Assembly (NCBI GenBank): GCA_030592345.1
Contig: JAUVJO010000005.1
Span: 1 to 33,086, forward strand
Direction: 5' to 3'
DNA: 33,086 nt
Source of the DNA: Deltaproteobacteria bacterium
GTDB lineage: Bacteria; Desulfobacterota; Desulfobacteria; Desulfobacterales; C00003060
A program made the translations under genes and the position numbers. Below the pieces are notes generated by a model. The model was not told the DNA's origin. It saw nothing but the letters and a program-made list of their open reading frames with translations, and did no database searches. This document shows, piece by piece, positions 18,238 through 29,173 of the stretch (position 1 is its first letter; every line of letters begins with the position of its first letter).

Positions 18238-18912
18238 TTGACTGACAGCAAGAACGGGCACATATCTTCGGAAGCGGCCGAAGAACCGGATAAGGATACT
18301 CCTAAACCGGCAAAGAAAAAAATTTTTCGAAAGCAAAGCCTTAAAGAACGCTTGGAAGCCGCAGAAAAAAAGGCGGAATCGAATTACGAACGTCTGTTGA
18401 GGATGACGGCCGAATTTGAAAACTACAAGAAACGTAGTGAACGGGAAATGAATGATTTTCGAAAATTTGCCAATGAATCCCTCATCAAGGAGATCTTGCC
18501 GGTTGTGGACAACCTGGAGCGGGCACTTGATACCCGAAACGAGACAAACAGGGATACGTTGGAAGGTATACGGGAAGGTGTCGAAATGACCCTAAAAGGG
18601 CTTAAGGACAGCCTCAAAAAGTTCGGGGTTGCCCCTATGGATGCCCTGGGAAAACCCTTTGACCCGAACTTTCATCAGGCGGTCTCGCAAGAAGAGCGCG
18701 AGGGGTACGCTGAAAACACCGTGTCCAAGGAACTTCAAAAGGGTTACATGCTTAGTGATCGACTCCTCAGGCCGTCTATGGTAGTTATCTCAAAAATGCC
18801 CGGGGTCAAAGTTGAGGTGAGACCACCGGCAGATGCAGATGAGGATGAGGATGAATCCAAAATAGAGATAAAAAATCGGTCGTTTCAACATAGATCGCAA
18901 GGAGGAAACTGA
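18238..18912 (+). CDS. grpE: Co-chaperone GrpE (TTG start)
   Basis: [38 protein letters not shown]; immediately upstream of dnaK. Confidence 0.92.
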   Translation: MTDSKNGHISSEAAEEPDKDTPKPAKKKIFRKQSLKERLEAAEKKAESNYERLLRMTAEFENYKKRSEREMNDFRKFANESLIKEILPVVDNLERALDTRNETNRDTLEGIREGVEMTLKGLKDSLKKFGVAPMDALGKPFDPNFHQAVSQEEREGYAENTVSKELQKGYMLSDRLLRPSMVVISKMPGVKVEVRPPADADEDEDESKIEIKNRSFQHRSQGGN

Positions 18913-20843
18913 TGAGTAAAGTGATAGGAATCGACCTTGGAACCACCAACTCGTGTGTGGCCATCATGGAGGGCAAAGACCCAAAGGTGATTACCAATCC
19001 GGAGGGTGGACGGACCACACCATCCATGGTTGCCTGGACCAGCAGTGGGGAACGGCTGGTGGGCCAATCGGCCAAACGACAGGCGGTGACAAATCCCGAA
19101 AACACCGTCTATGCAGTCAAGCGGCTCATCGGACGAAAGTATGCTTCGCGAGAGATCCAGCACGACAAAGATATCTGCCCATTCAAGATTACCCAGGCAG
19201 CCAATGGTGACGCACGGGTAGAGATTCAGGGCAAGACCAACAGCCCGGCAGAGATCTCATCGCATATACTGCAAGCAATGAAAAAGACGGCCGAAGAATA
19301 CTTGGGTCAGAAGGTGACCGAAGCGGTTATCACCGTACCTGCCTATTTCAATGACAGCCAGCGGCAGGCCACAAAAGCTGCGGGTAAGGTCGCGGGGCTC
19401 AATGTGTTAAGGATCATTAACGAGCCGACCGCGGCATCCCTGGCCTATGGGCTGGACAAGAAGAAAGATGAAAAAATAGCAGTGTTCGATCTGGGTGGAG
19501 GCACCTTTGATATCTCCGTGCTTGAGATAGGAGAAGGTGTCTTTGAGGTAAAGTCCACAAACGGTGACACCCACTTGGGGGGTGAAGACTTTGATCAAAG
19601 GATTATTGATTATCTTGCCGAGGAATTCAGGAAGGACCAGGGAATCGACATCCGTAATGACAAAATGGCATTGCAGCGCCTAAAGGAAGGTGCGGAAAAA
19701 GCCAAAATGGAGCTTTCCACTTCCATGGAGACTGATGTGAACCTCCCCTTTATTACGGCCGATGCCAGCGGGCCGAAACATCTGAACATAAAGCTCACAA
19801 GGGCCAAGCTGGAATCCCTGGTGGATGATCTCCTTGAAAATTTGGTAGGACCTTGCAGGACGGCCCTGAAAGATGCAGGCATGAATCCCTCAGACATCAA
19901 CGAGGTCATTTTAGTGGGTGGCATGACCCGGATGCCGGCCGTGCAACAGAAAGTAAAGGCCTTCTTTGATAAAGAACCTCACAAGGGCGTGAACCCTGAC
20001 GAAGTAGTGGCCCTGGGAGCCGCCATTCAAGCCGGAGTTTTGAAAGGTGACGTCCAGGACGTGCTTCTCCTTGATGTGACCCCGCTTTCTCTTGGTATTG
20101 AGACGCTCGGTGGCGTATCTACCAAATTGATTGAAAAGAACACCACTATCCCCACGAAAAAAAGCCAGATATTTTCCACGGCCGCTGACAACCAGCCTGC
20201 AGTGTCGATACATGTACTGCAAGGCGAACGTGAAATGGCCGAATACAACAAGACCTTAGGACGCTTTGAGCTCGTTGGAATCCCACCGGCACCTCGGGGT
20301 ATCCCCCAGATCGAGGTTGCCTTTGACATTGACGCCAACGGAATAGTCCATGTCTCGGCTAAAGACCTTGGAACAGGAAAGGAACAATCTATTCAGATAA
20401 CAGCCTCAAGCGGCCTGTCTGATGAAGAAATTGAAAGGCTGGTTAAAGAGGCCGAGGCTCACGCTGAGGACGACAAGAAGAAAAAAGATCTGGTTGAGGC
20501 CAGAAACCAGGCTGACAGCCTGATCTACCAGACAGAAAAGTCCATGAAGGAACTGGGTGACAAGATGGACCCATCGCTCAAGGAAAAAGTAGAAGGGGCA
20601 ATCGAACCGCTCAAGAAGGTCATGGAAGGGTCTGATACCGAAGAGATCAAGCGCTTGAGCGAAGAACTGATGCAAACGTCCCACAAATTGGCTGAGGCCA
20701 TGTATGCTAAGGCATCTGGTGCAGCCCAGGCAGGAGGAGAGCAAGCTGCCGGAGCCGAGCCGTCTGCCGAGCCCGAATCTAAGCCCTCTCAAGACGAAAA
20801 TGTGGTGGATGCAGACTTCGAGGAGGTAAAAGATAACAAATAG
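18912..20843 (+). CDS. dnaK: Chaperone DnaK
   Basis: [57 protein letters not shown]. Confidence 0.98.
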   Translation: MSKVIGIDLGTTNSCVAIMEGKDPKVITNPEGGRTTPSMVAWTSSGERLVGQSAKRQAVTNPENTVYAVKRLIGRKYASREIQHDKDICPFKITQAANGDARVEIQGKTNSPAEISSHILQAMKKTAEEYLGQKVTEAVITVPAYFNDSQRQATKAAGKVAGLNVLRIINEPTAASLAYGLDKKKDEKIAVFDLGGGTFDISVLEIGEGVFEVKSTNGDTHLGGEDFDQRIIDYLAEEFRKDQGIDIRNDKMALQRLKEGAEKAKMELSTSMETDVNLPFITADASGPKHLNIKLTRAKLESLVDDLLENLVGPCRTALKDAGMNPSDINEVILVGGMTRMPAVQQKVKAFFDKEPHKGVNPDEVVALGAAIQAGVLKGDVQDVLLLDVTPLSLGIETLGGVSTKLIEKNTTIPTKKSQIFSTAADNQPAVSIHVLQGEREMAEYNKTLGRFELVGIPPAPRGIPQIEVAFDIDANGIVHVSAKDLGTGKEQSIQITASSGLSDEEIERLVKEAEAHAEDDKKKKDLVEARNQADSLIYQTEKSMKELGDKMDPSLKEKVEGAIEPLKKVMEGSDTEEIKRLSEELMQTSHKLAEAMYAKASGAAQAGGEQAAGAEPSAEPESKPSQDENVVDADFEEVKDNK

Positions 20844-20886
20844 TTATCGGGTTAGCCTGTTGGCCCGTTTACCGGTTGCCCCGTTG

Positions 20887-20991
20887 TATAGACTTTCACA
20901 TATTTAATTTCACCGCGTTATCGGTCGTCGGCGTATTACAATACAGCCTCCTCCCTCTGGCCTTGTGAAGTTTAATATGTGAAAGTCTACA
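20887..20991. mobile_element. MITE-like 105-bp palindromic element, copy B
   Basis: TATAGACTTTCACATATTTAATTTCAC...GTGAAGTTTAATATGTGAAAGTCTACA, core GCGTTATCGGTCGTCGGCGTATTACAATACAGCCTCCTCCCTCTGGCCTT. Confidence 0.85.
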
Positions 20992-21049
20992 GGATGAAGT
21001 GGGTGGAGGAAACGGGTTACTGGTTACCACTGTAACGCGAAACTGTAAC

Positions 21050-21090
21050 GAATCCCGCAGCACAACCAGTGATGCGGGATTCTTTGTTTG
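21050..21090 (+). terminator. Probable intrinsic terminator
   Basis: GAATCCCGCA (21050-21059) / TGCGGGATTC (21073-21082), 10-bp stem, then TTTGTTTG. Confidence 0.65.
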
Positions 21091-21204
21091 GCGGCCATGA
21101 CGGATTTAACGATTTACAAGTTGACGAAGTCCACTGTTATGGCCTATGTGGAATGCGGAATGTAGTAAATTGCGGAGTCAAGCTTATCTGAGAGGCGACA
21201 GAAT

Positions 21205-21537
21205 ATGAAACAGTATCGCATTGACGAACTCCGGTACGAGGATTATGAAAAGCTTAAGGCCCATCTGGATGAACGTTTTGGTTCTTCCCGTGTGGAAAAC
21301 CTCTACTGGGTACCCGTAGAGGAACATCTGCTAGATGAGATTCAGGCCGCCCATACAAACTGTCAGCCATTTTATTTTGCTGTTGAACTCAACACTATGG
21401 CAATCTCCTTTGAACTCTTGATCCGAACCCGAAACAGGGTTCGGTGCGACTGTATTCATTACGCCAATACTGAACAAAGAGAGAGCATTATTCGATTTGC
21501 CGACACCATGTTTGAGACGCTAAAGATTCTGTCGTAA
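21205..21537 (+). CDS. Hypothetical protein (110 aa)
   Basis: Complete ORF, AGAGGCGAC upstream, no recognised domain. Confidence 0.65.
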   Translation: MKQYRIDELRYEDYEKLKAHLDERFGSSRVENLYWVPVEEHLLDEIQAAHTNCQPFYFAVELNTMAISFELLIRTRNRVRCDCIHYANTEQRESIIRFADTMFETLKILS

Positions 21538-21643
21538 AAAGGATCCCTGGAAATAATCCGCGTGGATTAAATATAACCATTATTAAGACATGTCATTTTG
21601 CCAATTTTGAATACAGAATTTATGAGACGCTGCACTAGATAAC

Positions 21644-22399
21644 GTGCAATCCAAATCCAAAATGTCCTGGCCTATGATACGAAATGTCCTTATTCCAATC
21701 TGGGTGGTCTTGGTCACCTTGTTTTGCTCCGTGGGTGCTATTGTCGCATCATTCTTAAAGGGTGGCGACATGGCCCACCTGGTGGGAAGGTTCTGGGCCA
21801 AATCGATCCTTCTTGTCAGTCAGGTTAAAGTAACTGTTGAAGGATTTGATCATATCAACCCCCGTACAACGTATATATACATGGCCAATCACCAGAGTAT
21901 GTTCGATATCCCGGTGCTTCTTGGATACTTGCCTGTCCAATTTCGGTGGCTGGCCAAGAAGGAACTCTTCCGGATTCCGGTTTTTGGACACGCCCTGGCC
22001 AGGGTCGGATATATCAGCATTGACAGGTCCGATCGGAAGGCAGCCCACAATAGCCTGTTGGAGGCAGCCCGAAAGATCGCCCAAGGGGTCTCTGTGGTGA
22101 TTTTCCCCGAGGGGAGCCGAAGTGAAAATGGTCAAATCAAGCCATTTAAGGCAGGGGGATTTCACCTTGCCGTCCGTGCAGGACGGCCTATTGTTCCGGT
22201 AGTAATTTGTGGGACCCGCTCCGTCATGCCTAAAGGGAGTCTTCGCGTCAACCCCGGTCAAATTATTGTCAGTATCAATCCCCCTATTGACACTGCCTCT
22301 TGCGACACCAAAACCAAGAAACTCCTCATGGATTCGATCCGCTCCATCATGAAAACAGAGCTTGAGAGGATTCGAGCAAGCTACCCATGTGGGCTCTAA
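21644..22399 (+). CDS. plsC: 1-acyl-sn-glycerol-3-phosphate acyltransferase (PlsC)
   Basis: NHQSMFDIPVLL (HX4D-type motif), FPEGSRSENG. Confidence 0.88.
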   Translation: MQSKSKMSWPMIRNVLIPIWVVLVTLFCSVGAIVASFLKGGDMAHLVGRFWAKSILLVSQVKVTVEGFDHINPRTTYIYMANHQSMFDIPVLLGYLPVQFRWLAKKELFRIPVFGHALARVGYISIDRSDRKAAHNSLLEAARKIAQGVSVVIFPEGSRSENGQIKPFKAGGFHLAVRAGRPIVPVVICGTRSVMPKGSLRVNPGQIIVSINPPIDTASCDTKTKKLLMDSIRSIMKTELERIRASYPCGL

Positions 22400-22441
22400 T
22401 AACGAGATCATGAGTCATCGTGGAGGTATGAATCAATCAAA

Positions 22442-24619
22442 ATGCGTAAGGAAATCCTCGGGGTTGTTCTTATTTTCACTCTCATCTTTACGGGATTATG
22501 CCTTGTTACATATCATCCATCAGATCCTTGTGTGAATCAAGTCCAGGCACAAGGAGAGGTGCACAATTTCTTCGGGCCGGCAGGAGCACACGTAGCCGGC
22601 TTTCTCGTGGCCGTCTTTGGGCTGGGTGCGTTCTGGGCACCTATCGTATTGTTTGTAATTACACTGTCTGTTCTCAACGACTCCTCCAGGCGTGTCATCC
22701 TCGTTGCCCTTGTTGGTGGGTTCCTCTTAATGGTAACAACAGCCGGGCTCCTGTCCGTCTACCGAACCAATTACCTTGTCTTTGGAAATCAGTTTTCAAG
22801 CGGCGGGGTACTAGGAATCCCTCTGGCCAGGATTGCTGTCAAGTACATCAATACAACCGGAGCCCTTATTTTTCTCTTCACGATTTGGACCATTGGGTTC
22901 ATTATGACCACCCGCCTGTCGCTCATGAGGCTGTTCCTGTGGGTAACCACTCTGTGTCGTAGCACATTCAACCGCATAAAGACTGCCCGTGTCATATCGA
23001 GAGAGCGTCATCAAAAAGCCAAGACGCGAGCGACAAAAGATCAAAAGCTATCATCAAGAAAGGATGCGCCTCTTAGAATCATAGAACACTCCCCCAAACA
23101 ACGCAAAGAAGTCCCTTCTGCCAGGCAGGAAGCCTTTGAGTTCATGACCGATGATCATTGGTTCAGACTTCCTTCGCTGAATCTCATGGAAGGGTCTGAA
23201 GCTGATGTGAAGGCCATGGACCGTGAAACGCTTCAAATGCAGTCCAGGTTGTTGGAAAAAAAGCTGAGCGACTTTGATGTCTACGGAAAGGTCGTAGCTG
23301 TATCTCCCGGCCCTGTAGTGACTATGTACGAGTATGAACCGGCACCCGGAGTCAAGATCAACAAGGTTGTCAACCTGGCAGACGATCTCTCCCTTGCCCT
23401 CCGGGCCGAGAGCATTCGTATCGTGGCCCCTATTCCGGGTAAGGCAGTCATTGGCATAGAGGTCCCAAACGCACAGCGCGAAACTGTTCGGCTCAAAGAT
23501 ATCATAGCTTCTCAAGACTTCCAAACATCCAAATCAAGTCTCACCCTGGCCCTGGGTAAGGATATTCTGGGCGGTCCTGTGACAGCCGATCTTGCAAAAA
23601 TGCCTCATCTTCTGATCGCCGGTGCCACGGGGTCTGGCAAGAGCGTTGCCTTAAACGCCATGATTTGCAGTGTGCTCTACAAGGCAACCCCTAAGGAAGT
23701 AAATTTGATGTTGATAGATCCAAAGCGGATTGAACTCTCCACGTATGAGGGCATCCCTCACTTGATTGTGCCTGTTGTCATCGATGCCAAGAAGGCAACG
23801 CGAGGCCTGCACTGGGCAGTCAACGAGATGGAACGCCGTTATGGCCTCATGGCTGAAAAGGGGGCGCGCAACATACACCAGTACAACAAAAAACTCGTCA
23901 AGGAAAAGGCAGACGTTGAGCATGCCGGCAAAGCACAAGACCCAGGGGCATCCGAAGAGAAGGCCACGCATGAGAATCTTCCACTTATCTTGATTGTCAT
24001 CGACGAACTGGCTGACCTTATGTTGGTGGCCTCGCGGGATGTAGAACTGGCCCTGACACGTCTTGCACAGATGGCCAGGGCGGCCGGGATACACCTGATC
24101 ATTGCAACGCAACGGCCTTCTGTGGATGTTTTAACAGGCATTATCAAGGCCAACTTCCCGACCAGGATATCTTTTCAAGTCTCTTCCAGAACGGATTCCA
24201 GAACAATTCTGGATTCCAATGGTGCCGAAGGTTTGTTGGGAAACGGCGATTTGCTCCTTTTGCCGCCAGGCACGGCCAAGCTTCAGCGCATCCACGGAGC
24301 CTATGTTTCGGAGCAAGAAATTCGCAGGATCATTGATTATTTGAAAGAACAGCAAAAGCCCCTTTACCAGGCAGAGATTTTGCAGGCCCGTCCTGAAGAA
24401 GAAACAGTACATGAGGACGAATACGATGAAAAATATGACGAGGCCGTGGCCCTGGTCACCGAAACCAGACAGGCATCCATCTCCATGGTCCAGCGTCGTC
24501 TCAGAGTTGGATATAATAGGGCCGCCCGCATGATCGAAGTGATGGAACGCGAAGGTATTGTCAGCGCTGGTGATGGAGGCAAACCCAGGGAAGTGCTGGT
24601 CAAGGGATATAAAGAATAA
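22442..24619 (+). CDS. ftsK: DNA translocase FtsK/SpoIIIE
   Basis: N-terminal TMs, MPHLLIAGATGSGKSVALNAMI, LMLIDPKRIELS, IDELADLM, C-terminal gamma winged helix. Confidence 0.95.
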   Translation: MRKEILGVVLIFTLIFTGLCLVTYHPSDPCVNQVQAQGEVHNFFGPAGAHVAGFLVAVFGLGAFWAPIVLFVITLSVLNDSSRRVILVALVGGFLLMVTTAGLLSVYRTNYLVFGNQFSSGGVLGIPLARIAVKYINTTGALIFLFTIWTIGFIMTTRLSLMRLFLWVTTLCRSTFNRIKTARVISRERHQKAKTRATKDQKLSSRKDAPLRIIEHSPKQRKEVPSARQEAFEFMTDDHWFRLPSLNLMEGSEADVKAMDRETLQMQSRLLEKKLSDFDVYGKVVAVSPGPVVTMYEYEPAPGVKINKVVNLADDLSLALRAESIRIVAPIPGKAVIGIEVPNAQRETVRLKDIIASQDFQTSKSSLTLALGKDILGGPVTADLAKMPHLLIAGATGSGKSVALNAMICSVLYKATPKEVNLMLIDPKRIELSTYEGIPHLIVPVVIDAKKATRGLHWAVNEMERRYGLMAEKGARNIHQYNKKLVKEKADVEHAGKAQDPGASEEKATHENLPLILIVIDELADLMLVASRDVELALTRLAQMARAAGIHLIIATQRPSVDVLTGIIKANFPTRISFQVSSRTDSRTILDSNGAEGLLGNGDLLLLPPGTAKLQRIHGAYVSEQEIRRIIDYLKEQQKPLYQAEILQARPEEETVHEDEYDEKYDEAVALVTETRQASISMVQRRLRVGYNRAARMIEVMEREGIVSAGDGGKPREVLVKGYKE

Positions 24620-24632
24620 GGAGGCCGACTAG

Positions 24633-25331
24633 ATGAAGACAGAAAACCCTGAATGGGAGCGGTTTTTCCCGTCGCCCGTCGCTTTAGCTCTCTTGATAAT
24701 GTTATTCACTTTTTTCTCCCATGGCCATTGCGGAGCGTCTAATCCCCTTTCAGTCTCTGAGATATTGGAGCGCGTCCAGCACAGGTATGGGGCAGCCGAT
24801 TTTGAGGCTGATTTCGTCCAGGAATCTCACTTAAAGGCCATGGGCATGGTCGACACTGCCAAGGGACATGTCTACTTTAAGCCACCGACAGGCATGCGTT
24901 GGCACTATAAGACGCCGGAGCAATATTTTATTATTACAGACGGAGACAGTGTGTGGATTCATCGGCCAGAGGAAAACCAGGTCATGGTAGGACGGGCTGC
25001 CGACTATTTTGGCAATGCAGAATGGACAAAGTTCTTCAACGAACCTGGCAAGCTTCTGGATGGCTTTGTTGTGCAGTTGGCAGGTAAGGTACTCGAGGAA
25101 AAAGATCGATATGTCCTGAAGCTCCTCCCCAAGACAAGGCAGCCGGATCTGGTAGATATTCTTTTGTATATTTCAAAAAACACCTTTGATATCGTCCAGT
25201 CGGTTACTCATAATGCTTTTGGCGACAAAACGACCATCCGATTTGAAGGATTTAGATTCAATCAGGGTCTTGATGATTCCTTATTTATATTCAAGATCCC
25301 CAAAGGAGCAGATGTAATGCAACTGGAGTGA
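24633..25331 (+). CDS. lolA: Outer-membrane lipoprotein carrier protein LolA
   Basis: ADFEADFVQESHLKAMGMVDTAKGHVYFKPPTGMRWHYKTPE. Confidence 0.85.
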   Translation: MKTENPEWERFFPSPVALALLIMLFTFFSHGHCGASNPLSVSEILERVQHRYGAADFEADFVQESHLKAMGMVDTAKGHVYFKPPTGMRWHYKTPEQYFIITDGDSVWIHRPEENQVMVGRAADYFGNAEWTKFFNEPGKLLDGFVVQLAGKVLEEKDRYVLKLLPKTRQPDLVDILLYISKNTFDIVQSVTHNAFGDKTTIRFEGFRFNQGLDDSLFIFKIPKGADVMQLE

Positions 25332-25386
25332 GAAGGTTGATATTGGATGCTGGTTCCTTGATGCCCGATATTGGAAGGGGAACCGG

Positions 25387-25779
25387 TCAAACGCTCTCGC
25401 CAATGACGTATTCTTCATAGTCGTCAGCAGTCATGAGTATGTCCAATTCCTCTATATGATGGAGCGTGGCACGAATGATCCAGCCACGTTCGTAGGGCGA
25501 GTGATTAATCAATGCGGGATTTTCAATCACTTCACGATTAACTGCGACAACAAGACCACAAAGAGGGGCGTAAAGATCGCTGACAAGATTTTCGCATTCG
25601 ACACTTCCAAAAGATTCGCAGATGACGATGATATCGCCTTCGTTGGGGAGTTCCACATAATTGAGTTCACCCAACGTTATCTGAGCATGATCGGTTATGC
25701 CAATGCTAACCGTATGATCACCTTCGCGTCGAACCCAGATGTGTTCTTCTGAATACCGCAAGTCATCCCGTACTAACAA
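25387..25779 (-). CDS. GcvH-like (glycine cleavage H) domain protein lacking the lipoyl lysine
   Basis: YSEEHIWVRREGDHTVSIGITDHAQITLGELNYVELPNEGD; canonical VESVKAVSDLYAP is here VECENLVSDLYAP. Confidence 0.85.
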   Translation of the reverse strand: MLVRDDLRYSEEHIWVRREGDHTVSIGITDHAQITLGELNYVELPNEGDIIVICESFGSVECENLVSDLYAPLCGLVVAVNREVIENPALINHSPYERGWIIRATLHHIEELDILMTADDYEEYVIGESV

Positions 25780-25802
25780 ACAGGCATCACCTTCCTTCTT
25801 GC

Positions 25803-25907
25803 TATAGACTTTCTCATATTAAATTTCACAGCGTTATCGGTCGTCGGCGTATTGCAATACAGCCTCCTCCCTCTGGCCTTGTGAAATTTAATATGTGAAA
25901 GTCTATA
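25803..25907. mobile_element. MITE-like element, copy C
   Basis: TATAGACTTTCTCATATTAAATTTCAC...GTGAAATTTAATATGTGAAAGTCTATA. Confidence 0.88.
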
Positions 25908-25971
25908 GCAGAAAAAACTCTTCGGTAAAACATTTATTCGAAAAAATCATCCGCAAGACACCCCAAAAAAC

Positions 25972-26724
25972 TTAGGCACTGTCCAGTTCTTCAAGGGCCT
26001 TGTCAGAAATATCAAAATTGGAATAGACCTTCTGAACATCGTCCGAGTCTTCTAAACCGTCGATGAGCCGAAGCATCTGTTCGGCCTCATTACCATCCAG
26101 TTTGACTGTACTGTTGGGCACCATCGTGATCTCGGCAAGGACATAACTCAGGGTCCTCTCATCCAAAGCAATCTTTACGGCCTCAAAATCTTCCGGGGAA
26201 GTAACCACTTCAAACGTCTCTTCCTCATCCCTGATATCTTCTGCCCCGGAATCCAGTGCCACTTCCATGAGCGTGTCTTCGTCTGTACCGTTCTTTTCGA
26301 AAACAAAGAGGCCCTTTTGGGCAAACATCCAGGAAACACATCCAGCCTCACCCAAGCTTCCCCCGGACTTGCTAAAGGCATAGCGAATATCAGCTACCGT
26401 GCGATTCTTATTATCGGTCAGTGACTCAACAAAAACAGCCGCCCCACCAGGACCATACCCTTCATAAAAGACCTCTTCATAAGTAGCGCCATCCAACTCT
26501 CCGGTCCCTTTTTTTACAGCCCTTTCAATGTTCTCCTTGGGCATGTTCTCTGATCTTGCTGTGGCAATAGCCGTGCGGAGGCGGGGATTGGCATCCGGAT
26601 CACCTCCACAAAAACGCGCGGCCACAGTAATCTCTTTGATCAACTTGGTAAAGATCTTGCCCCGTTTGGCGTCCGTAACGCCCTTCTTACGCTTAATCGT
26701 GCTCCACTTTGAATGCCCGGACAT
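25972..26724 (-). CDS. YebC/PmpR family protein
   Basis: [60 protein letters not shown]. Confidence 0.95.
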   Translation of the reverse strand: MSGHSKWSTIKRKKGVTDAKRGKIFTKLIKEITVAARFCGGDPDANPRLRTAIATARSENMPKENIERAVKKGTGELDGATYEEVFYEGYGPGGAAVFVESLTDNKNRTVADIRYAFSKSGGSLGEAGCVSWMFAQKGLFVFEKNGTDEDTLMEVALDSGAEDIRDEEETFEVVTSPEDFEAVKIALDERTLSYVLAEITMVPNSTVKLDGNEAEQMLRLIDGLEDSDDVQKVYSNFDISDKALEELDSA

Positions 26725-26752
26725 GCTTCCCCCTCATTTGCATGTTGTGTGA

Positions 26753-26850
26753 TATAGACTTTCACATATTTAATTTCACCGCGTTATCGGTCGTCGGCGT
26801 ATTACAATACAGCCTCCTCCGCCTTGTGAATTTAATATGTGAAAGTCTAT
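26753..26850. mobile_element. MITE-like element, copy D (short internal deletion)
   Basis: As copy B, but CCTCCTCCCTCTGGCCTTG is CCTCCTCCGCCTTG. Confidence 0.85.
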
Positions 26851-26865
26851 TACGGTGAACCAATA

Positions 26866-27453
26866 TTACTTCTTCCCCAATCCAACTATAAAGATCTCTT
26901 TGCTCCCCTTTTTGCTGCTCTTGGGCTTAAAATGTACGAGCCGGCCAAACAACCTCTTGGCCTGTTCTGAAAAATCTATAAAATCAGGCCCATGAAAAAT
27001 CTTGCACACAAATGCGCCCCTTGGCACCAGGACACGCGCGGCAATGGCCAACGCAGATTCACCAAGTTCAACGGACCTCAGAGCATCCACAAACTTACTC
27101 CCTGTGGTAGAAGGTGCCATGTCGCTCAGGACCGTATCAAAGGGACCGCCAACGGACTCCAGGAATGACGCGTCCCAACAAAGGACATCGTGCTTAACAA
27201 ATCGAACATTGGGTGGAAGCTGAACCGAAACCTGAGCGATGTCGACTCCAACAACCATACCATTATCTCCCACTATCCTGGAGGCAAAAAGCAGCCAAGA
27301 ACCAGGGAAACAGCCCAGATCAAGCACGCGGTCTCCCTTTTTCAGGATGTGAAATCTCTTCTGAATCTCCTCAAGCTTGTAAACCGATCGTGCTGGAAAC
27401 CCTTCCTTGCGGGCACGTATTGTGTAACAGTCGTGTGAGAAATAAGATTTCAC
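26866..27453 (-). CDS. rlmE: 23S rRNA 2'-O-ribose methyltransferase RlmE/FtsJ
   Basis: ARKEGFPARSVYKLEEIQKRF, VLDLGCFPGSWL, DTVLSDMAPSTTG, VCKIFHGPDF. Confidence 0.9.
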   Translation of the reverse strand: MKSYFSHDCYTIRARKEGFPARSVYKLEEIQKRFHILKKGDRVLDLGCFPGSWLLFASRIVGDNGMVVGVDIAQVSVQLPPNVRFVKHDVLCWDASFLESVGGPFDTVLSDMAPSTTGSKFVDALRSVELGESALAIAARVLVPRGAFVCKIFHGPDFIDFSEQAKRLFGRLVHFKPKSSKKGSKEIFIVGLGKK

Positions 27454-27499
27454 CAGGGGCAGTTAATGACACATACCGCAGTAAATGGGTCTTTTCAAG

Positions 27500-28882
27500 T
27501 CAAAACAAACAGTCAACGACCTCAGAAACTGTCTGTACGCCAATCAACGCTATGGAGTCCGGTCTATTGACGTGCTTTAAATTGTCGCCCGGAAGCAGAC
27601 AGCGCTCAAAGCCCATCTTTGCAGCCTCATAAACTCTCTGCTCAACCCTGCTTATTCCCCGAACTTCCCCGGTCAACCCGATCTCACCCAGCACTATCGT
27701 GCGCCCCTTGACAGGTCTATCAAAGAAACTCGAAGCAACCACCGATACGATCGCCAGATCTACCGCAGGTTCAACCACCCTCACGCCTCCGGCCACATTC
27801 ACAAAGATGTCCTCGTTCATCAACTGCAACCCAAGTTTTTTTTCCATGATAGCCACCAGAAGTGACACCCTGTTGTAGTCCACCCCAAGCACGGTTCGCC
27901 GCGGTGTGCCAAAGCTCGACCTTGAAACCAGGCCCTGGATCTCAAGCAATATGGGCCTGGATCCTTCTATGCTGGCTGTAACCACAGAACCGGGAACAAG
28001 ACAGGGACGCTCGGATAAGAAGACCGAAGAAGGATTGACAACCTGACAAAGTCCGTTATCCTTCATCTCAAATATACCGATTTCATTAGTGGAACCAAAA
28101 CGATTCTTGACCGCGCGCAAAATCCGAAACAGGTTATTCTCGCCACCCTCAAAATAGAGCACCGTGTCAACCATATGCTCCAATAGCCTGGGGCCGGCAA
28201 TGGCTCCGTCTTTGGTCACGTGGCCCACCAAAAAAATCGGAATACCTGTGCGTTTTGCCAAAAACATGAGATGCATTGTGGCTTCCCGAATCTGGCTAAC
28301 GCTTCCAGGGGCAGAGGTCAATTCATGGGTGAATATAGTCTGGATGGAATCTACCGCCAGCACATCCGGCATCATCTCATCTGTCATAGCCCTGATCGAT
28401 TCGAGGTCTGTCTCCGAGACGACCCACAAACCCCCGGACCCTGTGCCTAGGCGCTTGCTCCTGAGTTTGATCTGCTGAACCGATTCCTCACCAGAAACAT
28501 AGAGGACCTTGTGATCCTGAGATGCGAGCCGGTGTAATACTTGAAGCACAAGGGTAGATTTTCCGATGCCCGGATCACCACCTATCAAGATGACAGATCC
28601 CGGGACCAACCCGCCGCCGAGGACCCGATCAAATTCCTGTATCCCTGTGGCCATACGCCTTACGTGACTCATTTCCACTGTATCGATCGGAACTGGAGAA
28701 GAGACCCTGGATGAAAGCGCAGGCCCTGGATGGCGACTTTCTTCCACCAAGGTGTTCCACTCACCACAGTCAGGACATCTCCCCATCCATTTGGCAGCCT
28801 GGTATCCACAGTTTTGACACAAGAAAACCGTTTTGCCAGTTTTTTTCCCTTTCATCGTGAAAACTTGTATCATTGTGGGCAT
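27500..28882 (-). CDS. radA: DNA repair protein RadA
   Basis: CQNCGYQAAKWMGRCPDCGEWNTLVEE zinc finger, GDPGIGKSTLVLQV, VGHVTKDGAIAGPRLLEHMVD, KNRFGS, C-terminal Lon-like domain. Confidence 0.95.
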   Translation of the reverse strand: MPTMIQVFTMKGKKTGKTVFLCQNCGYQAAKWMGRCPDCGEWNTLVEESRHPGPALSSRVSSPVPIDTVEMSHVRRMATGIQEFDRVLGGGLVPGSVILIGGDPGIGKSTLVLQVLHRLASQDHKVLYVSGEESVQQIKLRSKRLGTGSGGLWVVSETDLESIRAMTDEMMPDVLAVDSIQTIFTHELTSAPGSVSQIREATMHLMFLAKRTGIPIFLVGHVTKDGAIAGPRLLEHMVDTVLYFEGGENNLFRILRAVKNRFGSTNEIGIFEMKDNGLCQVVNPSSVFLSERPCLVPGSVVTASIEGSRPILLEIQGLVSRSSFGTPRRTVLGVDYNRVSLLVAIMEKKLGLQLMNEDIFVNVAGGVRVVEPAVDLAIVSVVASSFFDRPVKGRTIVLGEIGLTGEVRGISRVEQRVYEAAKMGFERCLLPGDNLKHVNRPDSIALIGVQTVSEVVDCLF

Positions 28883-28945
28883 AGCAAATCAAGGCCCCAT
28901 ACTGGTTGTTATACCTCGAAAGGCCACAAATAACGATTTTTCGCT

Positions 28946-29173
28946 GGCCATGAACACCAATAGCTGTGTTGCTCAGGCTTGCAATAACCAGCTATAGATT
29001 TCCACATATTAAATTTCACCGTGTTATCGGTCGTCGGCGTATTACAATACAGCCTCCTCCCTCTGGCCTTGTGAAATTTAATATGTGAAAGTCTATGTTC
29101 TGCGCCTTCGCGCCTTGCTCTTGATGCTCATTGCTCACCGAAAAAACGCAATTTGCAACCTTCCGAGGTATAG
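28946..29173. repeat. Intergenic repeat interrupted by MITE (paired with 1-126)
   Basis: Flanks match window positions 1-126 with the MITE between them. Confidence 0.85.
28993..29096. mobile_element. MITE-like element, copy E (with apparent unoccupied site at 44-58)
   Basis: TATAGATTTCCACATATTAAATTTCAC...GTGAAATTTAATATGTGAAAGTCTAT. Confidence 0.88.

Noticed and set aside
18430-20790. Minus-strand ORFs over grpE/dnaK
   Set aside because: Antisense shadow ORFs, no independent support.
20887-20991. MITE copy B as the dnaK terminator only
   Set aside because: It may act as a terminator, but identical copies in other contexts and the filled/unoccupied site show it is a dispersed repeat; a more conventional terminator lies at 21050-21090.
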